Below, one piece after another: positions 63,940-64,000 of a stretch of 64,000 nt of DNA (the first letter of the stretch is position 1; each line of letters begins with the position of its first letter). Source of the stretch: Siphonodentalium dalli (lineage: Eukaryota > Mollusca > Scaphopoda > Gadilida > Siphonodentaliidae). The position numbers and the translations under genes were made by a program. The notes under the pieces are model-generated. The model was not told the origin of the DNA. It did no database searches and saw only the letters and a list, made by a program, of their open reading frames with translations. The stretch spans positions 156,479,043 through 156,543,042 of the forward strand of contig CP136069.1 of the NCBI GenBank assembly GCA_032622095.1, read 5' to 3'.

Positions 63940-64000
63940 ACAACCCGATCCATTTTCTAGAACTATAAGTGAGCCAGTTTTATGAAAATTATAGCGGGAA

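Noticed and set aside
1-64000. tRNA, rRNA or snRNA genes
   Set aside because: No cloverleaf with A and B boxes, and no rRNA or snRNA signature, was recognised by eye; a tRNAscan or Infernal run would be decisive.

Overview
This is animal nuclear DNA: AT-rich, with long introns, GT-AG splice sites and dense interspersed repeats. The gene complement and the repeat style (TTAA-flanked hairpin elements, hAT elements, elements carrying GACA/GGAC microsatellites and diverged 'GGGCCATAACTC' tandem units) suggest a marine invertebrate, most likely a mollusc or another lophotrochozoan. The species cannot be named from this sequence alone. No prokaryotic, plasmid, CRISPR or organellar features were seen.

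Two protein-coding genes can be rebuilt with in-phase splicing, and they converge. (1) On the + strand, 1113-17178 holds the last five exons of a golgin-97 (GOLGA1) orthologue: about 300 residues of coiled coil ending in a GRIP domain and a golgin-97-like tail. The 5' part of the gene lies outside the window. (2) On the - strand, 46423 down to 36926 holds a complete five-exon coding sequence of 326 codons for a protein with two ADF-homology (cofilin/drebrin/coactosin-type) domains. The two domains have matching intron positions, and their second exons are both exactly 142 bp, so the protein arose by duplication of an exon block. Golgin-97 acts at the trans-Golgi network and ADF-H proteins bind actin; nothing here suggests the two genes work together beyond being neighbours.

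Almost everything else is repeat DNA, often nested. Main families: TTAA-flanked foldback elements with three kinds of ends (A1, A2, A3) sharing one hairpin core, about 21 copies; a 6.3-kb TTAA-flanked foldback element with inverted arms of over 1 kb (4116-10403); two other TTAA families (C, D); a CCAAGCCT-ended foldback family (B); TA-flanked palindromic MITEs (E); hAT elements with 8-bp target-site duplications; two TIR elements with internal 150-180-bp tandem repeats (F, G); and one degraded CR1/L2-like LINE 3' end.

Layout: 1-17178 golgin-97 exons with introns full of A, B, hAT, G and the 6.3-kb element; 17179-36925 intergenic repeats including a three-level nest at 34394-36545; 36926-46433 the ADF-H gene with F arrays in its largest intron; 46434-64000 upstream or intergenic DNA with a 1.6-kb 34-bp minisatellite (48664-50299), a 1-kb satellite (59600-60640) and a 45-bp minisatellite (63450-63690). 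Because no searches could be run, family names for repeats rest on termini and target-site duplications read directly.
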